DNA of 10,825 nt. Source: Chloroflexota bacterium (GTDB lineage: Bacteria; Chloroflexota; Dehalococcoidia; Lucifugimonadales; Lucifugimonadaceae). A program made the translations under genes and the position numbers. The notes beneath the pieces were generated by a model that saw nothing but the letters and a program-made list of their open reading frames with translations, was not told the DNA's origin and made no database searches. Each line of letters starts with the position of its first letter. The stretch's first letter is position 1. Location: positions 70,808-81,632 of the forward strand of contig PASL01000019.1 in the NCBI GenBank assembly GCA_002712125.1, in the 5' to 3' direction. Positions 1 to 8,588 of the stretch are shown here, one piece after another.

Positions 1-465
1 GATTGTATTTTTACATATAAAAAACGTTAGCTCCGGTTCAGGGACATTCCACTCAGAATCTCCTCTAATACCAACATTTCCACCCGGTTCTACCAATCTA
101 TCATAAGTAGCTTTGAAAAATGATTCAGGCCTATCTGCATTATAGACTTTATCATAGACATCTGGTGAATCACTTTCAGCTTGCCTTTCTTTCATTGAGT
201 CCATATAAGTTACACCAAAAGCCCAAGTTTCTGGAGAATCAACTGGAGGAAGTAATTTTATGTTCATTTTTATAAATTCATTATAATTTTTTGATAAAAA
301 AACAAGATTTTGTTGATCAATATTTTTGATTTCACCATTATCTGTGAATAAATCTAAGGTGTTATTAATGCCCGGTGAATCCAATTTATAAATTTTTTTA
401 TCAATCGATTCATAAGCTATAAATTTATCACCTGTATTTTTATCTATATATTGATAAAATTTCAT
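1..465 (-). CDS. Fumarylacetoacetate hydrolase (FAH)-family protein, 5' part only (cut by window edge)
   Basis: The first 155 codons are present and the 3' end runs off the window at base 1. From memory of the family, the protein resembles FAH-fold enzymes such as archaeal 2-dehydro-3-deoxy-D-arabinonate dehydratase. Shared features are a short N-terminal domain (about residues 1-75), then a PPxxSPETWAFGVTY-like segment, a YDKVYNADRPESFFKAT segment (about 103-119) and a GDSEWNVPEPEL segment near residues 135-146. The E-P-E pair in that last segment matches the metal-binding ExE of the family, which typically coordinates Mg2+ for C-C cleavage, hydration/dehydration or decarboxylation of 2-oxo acids. 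The ATG at 465 has a good Shine-Dalgarno sequence (AGGAGT, 472-477). Only 30 bases without a visible terminator separate it from dnaK, so readthrough from the heat-shock operon is possible. The substrate cannot be told from sequence, and the missing C-terminal part holds other active-site residues. Confidence 0.85.
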   Translation of the reverse strand, partial: MKFYQYIDKNTGDKFIAYESIDKKIYKLDSPGINNTLDLFTDNGEIKNIDQQNLVFLSKNYNEFIKMNIKLLPPVDSPETWAFGVTYMDSMKERQAESDSPDVYDKVYNADRPESFFKATYDRLVEPGGNVGIRGDSEWNVPEPELTFFICKNTI

Positions 466-471
466 AATTTT

Positions 472-477
472 ACTCCT
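472..477 (-). promoter_or_regulatory. Shine-Dalgarno for the FAH-family gene
   Basis: AGGAGT on the minus strand lies 6 bases before the ATG at 465. It supports this start codon and independent translation of the gene after dnaK. Confidence 0.65.
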
Positions 478-495
478 AATACTTTTCTGTGAATT

Positions 496-2406
496 TTAAA
501 CTTCTCTAAATTCCCCTTCAACTGTATCATCATTATCATCATCATTCTGATCATCATTATTTCCAGGTTCATTAGACGAAGTTTGTTCTTGTTGTTGTGC
601 ATTGTATACAGATTGACCTACTGCCTGCAATGCTTTTTGCAATTCTTCTGTTGCACTTGCTATTTCCGTATTTTCTGATTTATCGTCTAACAATATGTCC
701 TTCAGGGATTTAATTTTGGATTCAAGGTCCTCCTTAATATCAACAGGAATTTTTTCCCCTTCATCTTTTATTATTTTTTCAGCTTGAAAAACTGCGCTAT
801 CTGCCGCATTACGGGTATCTACTGCCTCCCTTTTTTGCTTATCTTCTTCCGCATTTTCTTCAGCTTCCTTCACTAATTTATCAACCTCATCATCAGATAA
901 ACCTGAACGTCCAGTTATGGTAATATTCTGCTCTTTTCCTGTGCCATTATCCTTAGCAGAAACCTTAAGAATACCATCAGCATCAATATCAAACGTAACA
1001 GCGATTTGCGGAACACCTCTTGCAGCTGGAAGAATGCCGTCAAGATTGAATCTTCCTATAGAAGTATTGTCTGATGCCATTTCTCTTTCACCTTGTACTA
1101 CATGAATTTCTACACTAGGCTGATTGTCAGCAGCGGTAGTAAAGTTCTCAGTTTTCGATGTAGGTATCGTTGTATTTCTCTCTATTAGGGTCGTTTTTAC
1201 ACCACCTAAAGTTTCTATACCTAAGGACAATGGAGTAACATCTAATAATAATACATCCTTAACATCTCCCTGAAGAACACCAGCTTGGATAGCAGCACCA
1301 ACAGCAACAACCTCATCTGGATTGATAGACCTGTTGGGTTCTTTTTTGAAAAGTTTTGTGACAGTATCGATAACTGATGGCATTCTTGTCATACCACCAA
1401 CTAATACAATTTCATCAATGTCATTAGTAGAGAGCCCAGCATCTTTAAGAGCATTTTGTGTTGGCTTAACTGTTCTCTTAACTAAATCAGAGGTAAGTTC
1501 TTCTAACTTAGATCTTGTTAGGGTCATTTGAAGATGTTTTGGGCCTGAAGAATCTGCGGAGATAAAAGGTAAATTTATTTCGGTAGATGCTACTGAAGAA
1601 AGTTCAATTTTAGCTCTCTCTGCTTCAACCCTTAACCTTTGATGAGCAGAGATATCTTCTCTAAGGTCAATTAAATTTTCCTTTTTAAATTCATCAGCCA
1701 GAAAATCAACTATACAAAGATCAAAATCATCGCCTCCCAAATGAGTATCTCCATTTGTACTTTTTACTTCAAAAACACCTTCACCAAGACCAAGTATTGT
1801 GACGTCAAAGGTTCCACCACCTAAATCATATACTGCTATAGTTCTCTCACCTTCTTTATCTAATCCGTAAGCTAAGGATGCAGCTGTTGGCTCGTTAATA
1901 ATTCTTAATACTTCGAGGCCTGCAATTTGGCCTGCTATCTTTGTAGCTTCTCTTTGACTATCGTTGAAATATGCAGGAACCGTTATTACAGCTTGTTTTA
2001 CATCATCTCCAAGTTTTGCTTCTGCATCTTCCTTCATTTTTCTTAGAATCATTGCGGAAACTTCTGCCGGCGCACTAGTTTTACCATTCAAAACGATACC
2101 AACATCACCGCCTTTCATCTTATCCAATTTGAATGAAACATTTTTTATATCGTTTTTAACTGATTTATCAGCAAATCTTCTACCCATAAATCTTTTTGCA
2201 GAATGAATTGTATTTTCTGGATTGGTAATTGCCTGCCTCCTAGCCAATTCACCAACAAATCTTTCATCAGTTTTATCATTGAATGCAACAACTGATGGAG
2301 TTGTCCTTCTACCTTCGTTATTTTCAATAATTTGTGGTTCGCCACCATCCATAACAGCCATAGCTGAATTTGTAGTTCCTAAATCTATTCCAATAATTTT
2401 TGCCAT
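496..2406 (-). CDS. dnaK: Molecular chaperone DnaK (Hsp70)
   Basis: Cytoplasmic ATP-dependent chaperone that binds exposed hydrophobic segments of unfolded proteins, working with a DnaJ co-chaperone and GrpE. The 636 residues are full length. The actin-like ATPase domain shows GIDLGTTNS (6-14), [12 protein letters not shown] (170-181), the phosphate-2 loop DLGGGTFD (194-201) and VGGMTRMP (336-343). The interdomain linker DVLLLDVTP (384-392) is followed by the substrate-binding beta sandwich and a helical lid (about 503-600). The C-terminal tail (about 604-636) is rich in Gln, Asn and Asp and ends GEFREV, similar to the usual acidic EEVD-like bacterial tail. The ATG at 2406 is preceded by TAAGGAGA (2411-2418), a strong ribosome site. 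The gene is third in the hspR-grpE-dnaK cluster, 35 bases after grpE, and should be heat-induced through the HspR operator upstream. No dnaJ follows it in the window. Confidence 0.99.
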   Translation of the reverse strand: MAKIIGIDLGTTNSAMAVMDGGEPQIIENNEGRRTTPSVVAFNDKTDERFVGELARRQAITNPENTIHSAKRFMGRRFADKSVKNDIKNVSFKLDKMKGGDVGIVLNGKTSAPAEVSAMILRKMKEDAEAKLGDDVKQAVITVPAYFNDSQREATKIAGQIAGLEVLRIINEPTAASLAYGLDKEGERTIAVYDLGGGTFDVTILGLGEGVFEVKSTNGDTHLGGDDFDLCIVDFLADEFKKENLIDLREDISAHQRLRVEAERAKIELSSVASTEINLPFISADSSGPKHLQMTLTRSKLEELTSDLVKRTVKPTQNALKDAGLSTNDIDEIVLVGGMTRMPSVIDTVTKLFKKEPNRSINPDEVVAVGAAIQAGVLQGDVKDVLLLDVTPLSLGIETLGGVKTTLIERNTTIPTSKTENFTTAADNQPSVEIHVVQGEREMASDNTSIGRFNLDGILPAARGVPQIAVTFDIDADGILKVSAKDNGTGKEQNITITGRSGLSDDEVDKLVKEAEENAEEDKQKREAVDTRNAADSAVFQAEKIIKDEGEKIPVDIKEDLESKIKSLKDILLDDKSENTEIASATEELQKALQAVGQSVYNAQQQEQTSSNEPGNNDDQNDDDNDDTVEGEFREV

Positions 2407-2441
2407 TTTATCTCCTTATATTTTTTGTTTAATATATTTTT

Positions 2442-2951
2442 TTATTCTTCTAATTTTGATATTTCAACTTGTGCAGGTCTTACAACGTTTTCTCCTCTAA
2501 TATAACCAGGTCTTATTTCATTTAATATAGTATTAGCATCCGTTTCTTTACTAATTGTTGAAAGCAAAGCCTCATGTTTTCTTGGATCAAAAATTTCTCC
2601 TTTGGAGTCAAATTTTGTGTACCCTTCTGAAGATAGTATATTTATAAAATTTTTATGAATTGCATCTATACCATTAATCCAAGATTGATCTAAGGTTTTG
2701 TTATTTAAAGCTACATCTAATTGATCAACAACCTCTAAAAACTTTAATATAACTTGTTCTTTAACTCTTACTCTAATATCTAATTGCTCGCCTTCAATTC
2801 TTTTTCTAAAATTTACTAGATCTGCCTGAGCTCTTTGAGCAAGAGATTTGTAAGAAGCAACATCATCCTTTAAGGATTCAATTTCGTTGTCTTTAGATTC
2901 AGCTATTTTGTTTTCAGATACTTTATTTTCAGTGTTTTTCTTTTTTGACAT
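2442..2951 (-). CDS. grpE: GrpE, nucleotide exchange factor of DnaK
   Basis: GrpE dimers release ADP from DnaK and so drive the chaperone cycle in the cytoplasm. At 169 residues it is slightly shorter than many homologues, mainly in the N-terminal tail. Residues 1-25 are charged and probably disordered. A long helix that would form the dimeric coiled coil runs from about 22 to 80, with the family-typical segment around ADLVNFRKR (43-51). The four-helix and beta-wing part follows, including FDPRKHEAL (121-129) and the signature GYIRGENVVRPAQVEI (149-164). The ATG at 2951 comes only 2 bases after the hspR stop, with AAGGG inside the end of hspR, so translation is probably coupled. GrpE lies before dnaK and would be produced from the same HspR-controlled transcript. 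Confidence 0.97.
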   Translation of the reverse strand: MSKKKNTENKVSENKIAESKDNEIESLKDDVASYKSLAQRAQADLVNFRKRIEGEQLDIRVRVKEQVILKFLEVVDQLDVALNNKTLDQSWINGIDAIHKNFINILSSEGYTKFDSKGEIFDPRKHEALLSTISKETDANTILNEIRPGYIRGENVVRPAQVEISKLEE

Positions 2952-2953
2952 TT

Positions 2954-3481
2954 TTAGACAGCCCTTACAAAAGATAATAATTTTCTAATTTGAGAAATAA
3001 CATACTGGTTTGACTCAATTGTTGGTGAATCTACAGAGTTTTCAAGTAATTCTAATATTTCACTAAGAGCAACTACAAAATCTAAAACTAGACTAACACC
3101 ATTTAAGTTCAATCCAAGTTCATCTGCTAATCTTCGAATAACTCTGAGCCTTTCTACATCCGAATCTGAGTATAGCCTCCTGCTACCCTGAGACCTTTGA
3201 GGACTTACAAGTCCTTCTTTATCATATTTACGTAAAGTTTGAGGGTGCATATCAGCTAATCTTGCAGCCACGCTTATCACGTAAACGCCGACAAACCTAT
3301 CACTACGACTAACTATATCGCCACTAACAATATTTGACGATTTAATATGCATAATTGGTTGATTATGATGATTTTCGTCACCCGATAAACTTAAATTTAA
3401 CAAATCAGATAATAACGATTCAGTTCTATTGGAATCAATATTTATTTTTTTATTATCTTTATGAAAATTTTGTTCTTTCAT
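2954..3481 (-). CDS. hspR: HspR-like MerR-family heat-shock repressor
   Basis: Predicted DNA-binding repressor of the heat-shock operon, acting as an autorepressor. The MerR-type winged helix begins at [18 protein letters not shown] (67-84), which closely follows the HspR pattern. It continues with [20 protein letters not shown] (85-104) and the [19 protein letters not shown] stretch (108-126). A C-terminal helical part (about 128-173) has heptad-like hydrophobics (EILELLE). In actinobacteria, HspR binds HAIR elements and uses DnaK as co-repressor; a HAIR-like site lies just upstream here, overlapping the promoter. Compared with typical HspR proteins, the chosen start gives an unusual extension of about 65 residues, rich in Asn, Ser and His, before the helix-turn-helix. 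The ATG at 3481 has no good Shine-Dalgarno. The next in-frame ATG is Met44 at 3352, also without a ribosome site, so the true start is uncertain. Function is well supported by context. Confidence 0.92.
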   Translation of the reverse strand: MKEQNFHKDNKKINIDSNRTESLLSDLLNLSLSGDENHHNQPIMHIKSSNIVSGDIVSRSDRFVGVYVISVAARLADMHPQTLRKYDKEGLVSPQRSQGSRRLYSDSDVERLRVIRRLADELGLNLNGVSLVLDFVVALSEILELLENSVDSPTIESNQYVISQIRKLLSFVRAV

Positions 3482-3499
3482 TATTTGAACTCATTAGAC

Positions 3500-3529
3500 T
3501 AATATATGTTAAGAAAGTTATATATATTA
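3500..3529 (-). promoter_or_regulatory. AT-only inverted repeat in the hspR leader
   Basis: TAATATAT (3500-3507) and ATATATTA (3522-3529) are perfect inverted copies separated by 14 bases. A competing pair, GTTAA (3508-3512) and TTAAC (3527-3531), overlaps the second arm, so two mutually exclusive weak stems are possible. The site is within the predicted 65-base 5' leader, about 18 bases before the hspR ATG. It could be a temperature-labile leader structure, but AT-rich DNA makes such repeats common. Confidence 0.3.
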
Positions 3530-3553
3530 ACAAACCTACGTTACATGATTAAT

Positions 3554-3582
3554 ATTGTAAAACTTGACACGCTTTATGTCAA
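3554..3582 (-). promoter_or_regulatory. Sigma70-type promoter of the hspR-grpE-dnaK operon
   Basis: On the minus strand the -35 box TTGACA (3582-3577) is a perfect consensus. It is followed by an ideal 17-base spacer and the -10 box TACAAT (3559-3554), five of six matches. Transcription would start near 3547, leaving a leader of roughly 65 bases before the ATG at 3481. The HAIR-like operator covers the -35 box and part of the spacer, so bound HspR would block RNA polymerase. Confidence 0.8.
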
Positions 3583-3583
3583 C
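3563..3583. promoter_or_regulatory. HAIR-like HspR operator
   Basis: A perfect inverted repeat TTGACA (3564-3569), 7-base spacer CGCTTTA, TGTCAA (3577-3582). With the preceding C it reads CTTGACA-N7-TGTCAAC. The known HspR-associated inverted repeat is CTTGAGT-N7-ACTCAAG, so the spacer length and the CTTGA/TCAA half-site cores agree. The right arm is also the -35 box of the heat-shock promoter. Location next to the hspR gene and overlap with its promoter make autoregulation the obvious reading. Confidence 0.8.
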
Positions 3584-3594
3584 TTTTCGAAAAA

Positions 3595-3673
3595 TACGAT
3601 TAATTTAATATTTTACGAATAATGGCATAAATACTTGAAAAGGTATATATTTCGTAGTATGATTAATTTAATA
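3595..3673. repeat. Pair of 16-base direct repeats in the divergent control region
   Basis: TACGATTAATTTAATA (3595-3610) recurs as TATGATTAATTTAATA (3658-3673), 15 of 16 identical and 63 bases apart, about six helical turns. The second copy begins with the -10 box of the zinc-ribbon gene promoter. The repeat may be a binding site or the trace of a small duplication. Confidence 0.45.
3635..3663 (+). promoter_or_regulatory. Sigma70-type promoter of the small zinc-ribbon gene
   Basis: A -35 box TTGAAA (3635-3640), a 17-base spacer and a -10 box TATGAT (3658-3663), each five of six matches to consensus, point toward the gene at 3734. The predicted start is near 3670, leaving a leader of about 64 bases. 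It is divergent from, and about 55 bases away from, the heat-shock promoter. Confidence 0.65.
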
Positions 3674-3695
3674 AATAAATTTTTTGTTATTATAG

Positions 3696-3712
3696 TTCCG
3701 ACAAACGCGGAA
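3696..3712 (+). promoter_or_regulatory. Small GC-containing hairpin in the zinc-ribbon gene leader
   Basis: TTCCG (3696-3700) and CGGAA (3708-3712) form a 5-base-pair stem with a 7-base loop, ending 21 bases before the ATG at 3734. It is the only GC-rich patch in an otherwise AT-rich leader. The function is unknown and the stem is short. Confidence 0.3.
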
Positions 3713-3733
3713 ACTCTGAAATAGGGAAAAAAA

Positions 3734-3895
3734 ATGATTTACTTAAAAGCTTGTCCTAAATGTCATGGAGATATTGAATTAGTATCATATCCTGACAACA
3801 AATTTTTACAATGTCTTCAATGTGGTCTTAGCATTGATTCCAAAGATGCTGCAAAAAAGTTATCTGAAGATAAACATTTGGCACATTCTAAATAA
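3734..3895 (+). CDS. Small zinc-ribbon protein, uncharacterised (53 aa)
   Basis: This short open frame starts MIYLKACPKCHGDIELV and contains two knuckles, CPKC at residues 7-10 and CLQCG at 27-31 (CX2C-X16-CX2C). That is the pattern of a single zinc ribbon binding one Zn2+ through four cysteines. After the ribbon comes a charged, lysine-rich tail of about 20 residues. The start resembles UPF0434/Trm112-like small proteins (ACPxC), but the second knuckle and tail differ, so I do not assign it to that family. I recall similar MIYLKACPRC-type hypothetical proteins in Chloroflexota. It is the only plus-strand gene here, with its own sigma70-like promoter at 3635-3663 and a weak ribosome site (AGGGA, 3723-3727). 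It diverges from hspR and converges with atpC, 15 bases away. Coding nature is supported by the cysteine pattern, the promoter and the exact fit into the gap. The role is unknown. Confidence 0.8.
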   Translation: MIYLKACPKCHGDIELVSYPDNKFLQCLQCGLSIDSKDAAKKLSEDKHLAHSK

Positions 3896-3916
3896 TTTTG
3901 TTACTTAAAATTATTT
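3890..3916. terminator. Possible bidirectional terminator between the zinc-ribbon gene and atpC
   Basis: AAATAATTTT (3890-3899) and AAAATTATTT (3907-3916) form a perfect 10-base-pair inverted repeat with a 7-base loop. The stop codons of both converging genes lie inside the arms. Each strand ends its right arm with a short T-rich stretch. The stem has no GC pairs, so intrinsic termination would be weak, but the placement fits a shared terminator. Confidence 0.45.
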
Positions 3917-4162
3917 TATAGAATCTGCTAGAACTGTAACTTTATTGTTTGACACCTCTACAAACCCACCTGTAAGATTATACTTTTTTGGTTCACCCTT
4001 AGTAGTAACTACAAGGTTTCCAGATAAAATCGTAGACATAAAATCTGCATGAGATGGTAAAATAGTAAACTCTCCTAAGCCACCTTTTGCAGTAACTTTG
4101 TCTACTTCTCCTGAAAATGCAATTCCTTGGTTAGTAACTAATTCTAGAAATAACTTTGACAT
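3911..4162 (-). CDS. atpC: ATP synthase epsilon subunit, short form (N-terminal domain only)
   Basis: Part of the F1 central stalk, where it couples gamma to the c-ring. At 83 residues it holds only the N-terminal beta sandwich: LELVTNQGIAFSGEVDKVTA (6-25), GEFTILPSHADFMSTI (30-45) and GGFVEVSNNKVTVLADS (65-81). Common epsilon subunits have about 130-140 residues, with a C-terminal two-helix domain that can extend along gamma and inhibit ATP hydrolysis; that domain is absent. The gene ends cleanly at a TAA, directly next to the converging gene, with no sign of a frameshift. Short epsilon subunits are known in a few groups, for example green sulfur bacteria. The ATG at 4162 is 18 bases after atpD and has no clear Shine-Dalgarno, suggesting coupling to atpD translation. 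It is the last gene of the operon. Confidence 0.95.
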   Translation of the reverse strand: MSKLFLELVTNQGIAFSGEVDKVTAKGGLGEFTILPSHADFMSTILSGNLVVTTKGEPKKYNLTGGFVEVSNNKVTVLADSIK

Positions 4163-4180
4163 AAACTAAACCAGAAAAAA

Positions 4181-6480
<2,300 letters not shown>

Positions 6481-6488
6481 AAATACAA

Positions 6489-6493
6489 CCTCA
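6489..6493 (-). promoter_or_regulatory. atpG ribosome site overlapping the atpA stop
   Basis: The minus strand reads TGAGG: the TGA is the atpA stop codon, and GAGG is a Shine-Dalgarno 8 bases before the atpG TTG start at 6480. It decides the start codon and implies translational coupling. Confidence 0.7.
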
Positions 6494-8002
6494 AATCTTT
6501 ACTGTTTGCTTGAAAGAGTTGACTGCTTCATCAAGTTTATTTTTCTCATTATCTGCAATATCACCAGACTCAGAAATAGACTTAAGAACGTCAGACAAGT
6601 TGGCCGCAGCAAAATCATGCCACTGAGACTCAAATTCTCTTACTTTTTCTACAGGAATATCATCTAAGGCACCTTGATTAGCAATATACAATAGTGAAAC
6701 CTGATTTTCAAAAGGCAATGGTGAGTTTTCATCTTGCTTTAAGAGTTCTGTCAAACGAGACCCTCGTTCTAACTGCCTTTTAGTAACAGCATCTAAATCA
6801 TCCGTTCCAAATTGAGCAAATGTTGACAAAGAAGCATATTGAGCCATTTCCGATTTCAAAGATCCTGAAACCGATTTCATACCTTTTAACTGAGCAGCTG
6901 AACCAACTCTTGTTACTGACAAACCAGAATTAACAGCTGGTCGTATTCCAGCGTTGAATAAGTCTGGTTCTAAATATAATTGACCGTCAGTTATAGAAAT
7001 AACGTTTGTTGGGACATAAGCGGAAACATCCCCTGCTTGTGTCTCAATAATAGGCAAAGCAGTTATTGATCCTCCACCAGCATCCTTATTTAACCTCGCA
7101 GCTCTTTCTAGTAATCTTGAGTGTAAATAAAAAACGTCTCCTGGATAAGCTTCTCTACCTGGAGGTCTTCGAAGTAAGAGGGACATCTGCCTGTAAGCCC
7201 AAGCGTGTTTTGTCAAATCATCATAAACAATTAATACGTCTTTACCTTGAGCCATAAAATATTCAGCAATTGCACATCCAGCATAGGGAGCAAGATACTG
7301 CATTGGTGCAGGATCTGAGGCGTTAGCAGTAACAATTACAGTATTATCTAATGCACCATTTTCCTCTAATCTTGTAACTGTTTGAGCTACTTTCGATGCT
7401 CTTTGACCTATCGCAACATATACTCCAACTATCCCACTATCCTTTTGATTAATTAATGCATCTACACAAACAGATGTTTTTCCAGTTGCTCTATCACCGA
7501 TTACAAGTTCTCTTTGACCTCTACCAACTGGAACCATAGCATCTACAATTTTCAGCCCAAACATTACTGGCTGATCTACTGACTGACGCTCACCTACACC
7601 TGGAGCAATTTTCTCTACGGGAAAAGATTCATTTGTGTTTATGGAACCTTTACCATCAAGAGGCCTGCCTAGAGAATCAACAACTCTACCTTTCATATCT
7701 TCACCAACCGGTACTTCTATGATTCTACCAGTGCTTTTGACCTCATCACCTTCTTTAATTTTCAAATAATCTCCAAGTATTACAGCTCCAACACTATCCT
7801 CTTCAAGGTTTAGTGCTAATCCCAAAATATCTCCTGGGAATTGTAATAATTCACTGTATCTAACTCCGGATAAACCATGTATCCTGGCAACTCCATCTGC
7901 AGCTTCTACAACTGTACCAATATCAACCTGAGTAAGATCACCACCAAATTCTTCTATTTGCTTCTTAATTACAGAAGCAATATCATGACTATTTACTGCC
8001 AT
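6491..8002 (-). CDS. atpA: ATP synthase alpha subunit
   Basis: Non-catalytic nucleotide-binding subunit of the F1 hexamer. From the chosen start it has 503 residues, the usual size. The N-terminal part, with [18 protein letters not shown] (27-44), forms the beta barrel. The P-loop is GDRATGKT (169-176), where the common family form is [28 protein letters not shown] and [20 protein letters not shown] are canonical. The arginine finger lies in [10 protein letters not shown]. The frame is open to an ATG at 8017, adding MKESL, but that has no ribosome site. The ATG at 8002 is preceded by AAAGAGAG 4 bases upstream and gives the typical length, so I prefer it, with moderate certainty. It sits 33 bases after atpH, and its stop is embedded in the atpG ribosome site. 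Confidence 0.98.
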   Translation of the reverse strand: MAVNSHDIASVIKKQIEEFGGDLTQVDIGTVVEAADGVARIHGLSGVRYSELLQFPGDILGLALNLEEDSVGAVILGDYLKIKEGDEVKSTGRIIEVPVGEDMKGRVVDSLGRPLDGKGSINTNESFPVEKIAPGVGERQSVDQPVMFGLKIVDAMVPVGRGQRELVIGDRATGKTSVCVDALINQKDSGIVGVYVAIGQRASKVAQTVTRLEENGALDNTVIVTANASDPAPMQYLAPYAGCAIAEYFMAQGKDVLIVYDDLTKHAWAYRQMSLLLRRPPGREAYPGDVFYLHSRLLERAARLNKDAGGGSITALPIIETQAGDVSAYVPTNVISITDGQLYLEPDLFNAGIRPAVNSGLSVTRVGSAAQLKGMKSVSGSLKSEMAQYASLSTFAQFGTDDLDAVTKRQLERGSRLTELLKQDENSPLPFENQVSLLYIANQGALDDIPVEKVREFESQWHDFAAANLSDVLKSISESGDIADNEKNKLDEAVNSFKQTVKI

Positions 8003-8035
8003 TAGACTCTCTTTCATTTATTACTATTTTTTTAT

Positions 8036-8572
8036 TCATAAATTTCTATGACCAATCAATTGTTCATTCAATAAATTAATTTTATTTTTTGTACTGCCAT
8101 CGATTAACTTATCCCCAATTCTTATCACAATACCACCTAAAATATTTTTATCTACGTTTTTGTTAATGACCACTTTTTTATTCTCTATATTTTCAATTTT
8201 TTTAGTTATTTTTTCTAGATTTTCTTTAGCGATAGGGACAGCAGTAGTAATGTCTACTTTCACTATTCCTTTATATTCATCTGTCATCGAAATGAAAATA
8301 TTGCTAAGTTCTAAAATTTTAGATATATCTTTTCTAGTAACCATCAAAGAAATCAGATTTTGAACCAAACTTATATTTTTTGAAAATAATTTTTTAACAC
8401 CATCAAGTTTCACATCGATAGGTATTTGCTCAGCATCAAAAAATGTTATGCAATCATTATCACTTAAGATCTTTGATACATCCTTAATCTCTGAAAGCCA
8501 CTTCTCAATCTCATCATTTTCAGATGCTATTGAAAAAGCTGCTTGAGCGTATCTTCTTGCACTTGTAGCCAT
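8036..8572 (-). CDS. atpH: ATP synthase delta subunit
   Basis: The delta subunit joins the top of the alpha3beta3 head to the peripheral stalk b subunits (OSCP-like role). The 178 residues are normal. The N-terminal helical bundle starts ATSARRYAQAAFSIA (2-16), matching the family opening. The C-terminal region carries VDITTAVPIAKENLEKITKKIE and NKNVDKNILGGIVIRIGDKLIDGSTKNKINLL, which follow the conserved V-x-x-x-I-LGG-x-x-x-x-x-GDxxID-S pattern. Much of the middle is divergent and rich in Ile, Lys and Asn, as expected for this fast-evolving subunit in an AT-rich genome. The ATG at 8572 is 16 bases after atpF, with no strong Shine-Dalgarno visible. Confidence 0.95.
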   Translation of the reverse strand: MATSARRYAQAAFSIASENDEIEKWLSEIKDVSKILSDNDCITFFDAEQIPIDVKLDGVKKLFSKNISLVQNLISLMVTRKDISKILELSNIFISMTDEYKGIVKVDITTAVPIAKENLEKITKKIENIENKKVVINKNVDKNILGGIVIRIGDKLIDGSTKNKINLLNEQLIGHRNL

Positions 8573-8588
8573 TACTTACAAACCAATC

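Noticed and set aside
466..495. Terminator after dnaK.
   Set aside because: The 30 bases show no stem and no T run in the right direction. They mainly hold the ribosome site of the next gene.
917..2206. Several open frames of 60-80 codons on the strand opposite dnaK.
   Set aside because: They are antisense to highly conserved dnaK codons, with no ribosome sites or recognisable protein features.
3584..3593. Palindrome TTTTCGAAAA just upstream of the heat-shock -35 box.
   Set aside because: It is a short AT-rich palindrome with only a central CG. No known factor or second copy supports it, and it is likely chance.
3641..3657. Second HAIR-like site around CTTGAAA at 3634-3640.
   Set aside because: Only four bases of the opposite half-site (TTTC) can be matched, and the spacing does not fit seven bases.
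3482..3733. CIRCE element for HrcA control of the heat-shock operon.
   Set aside because: No TTAGCACTC-N9-GAGTGCTAA-like repeat is present. The only strong repeat is of the HAIR type, consistent with hspR next to it.
8003..8017. atpA starting at the upstream ATG (8017), adding five residues.
   Set aside because: It has no ribosome site, while the ATG at 8002 has a purine-rich stretch at reasonable distance and gives the usual protein length. The choice remains open to correction.
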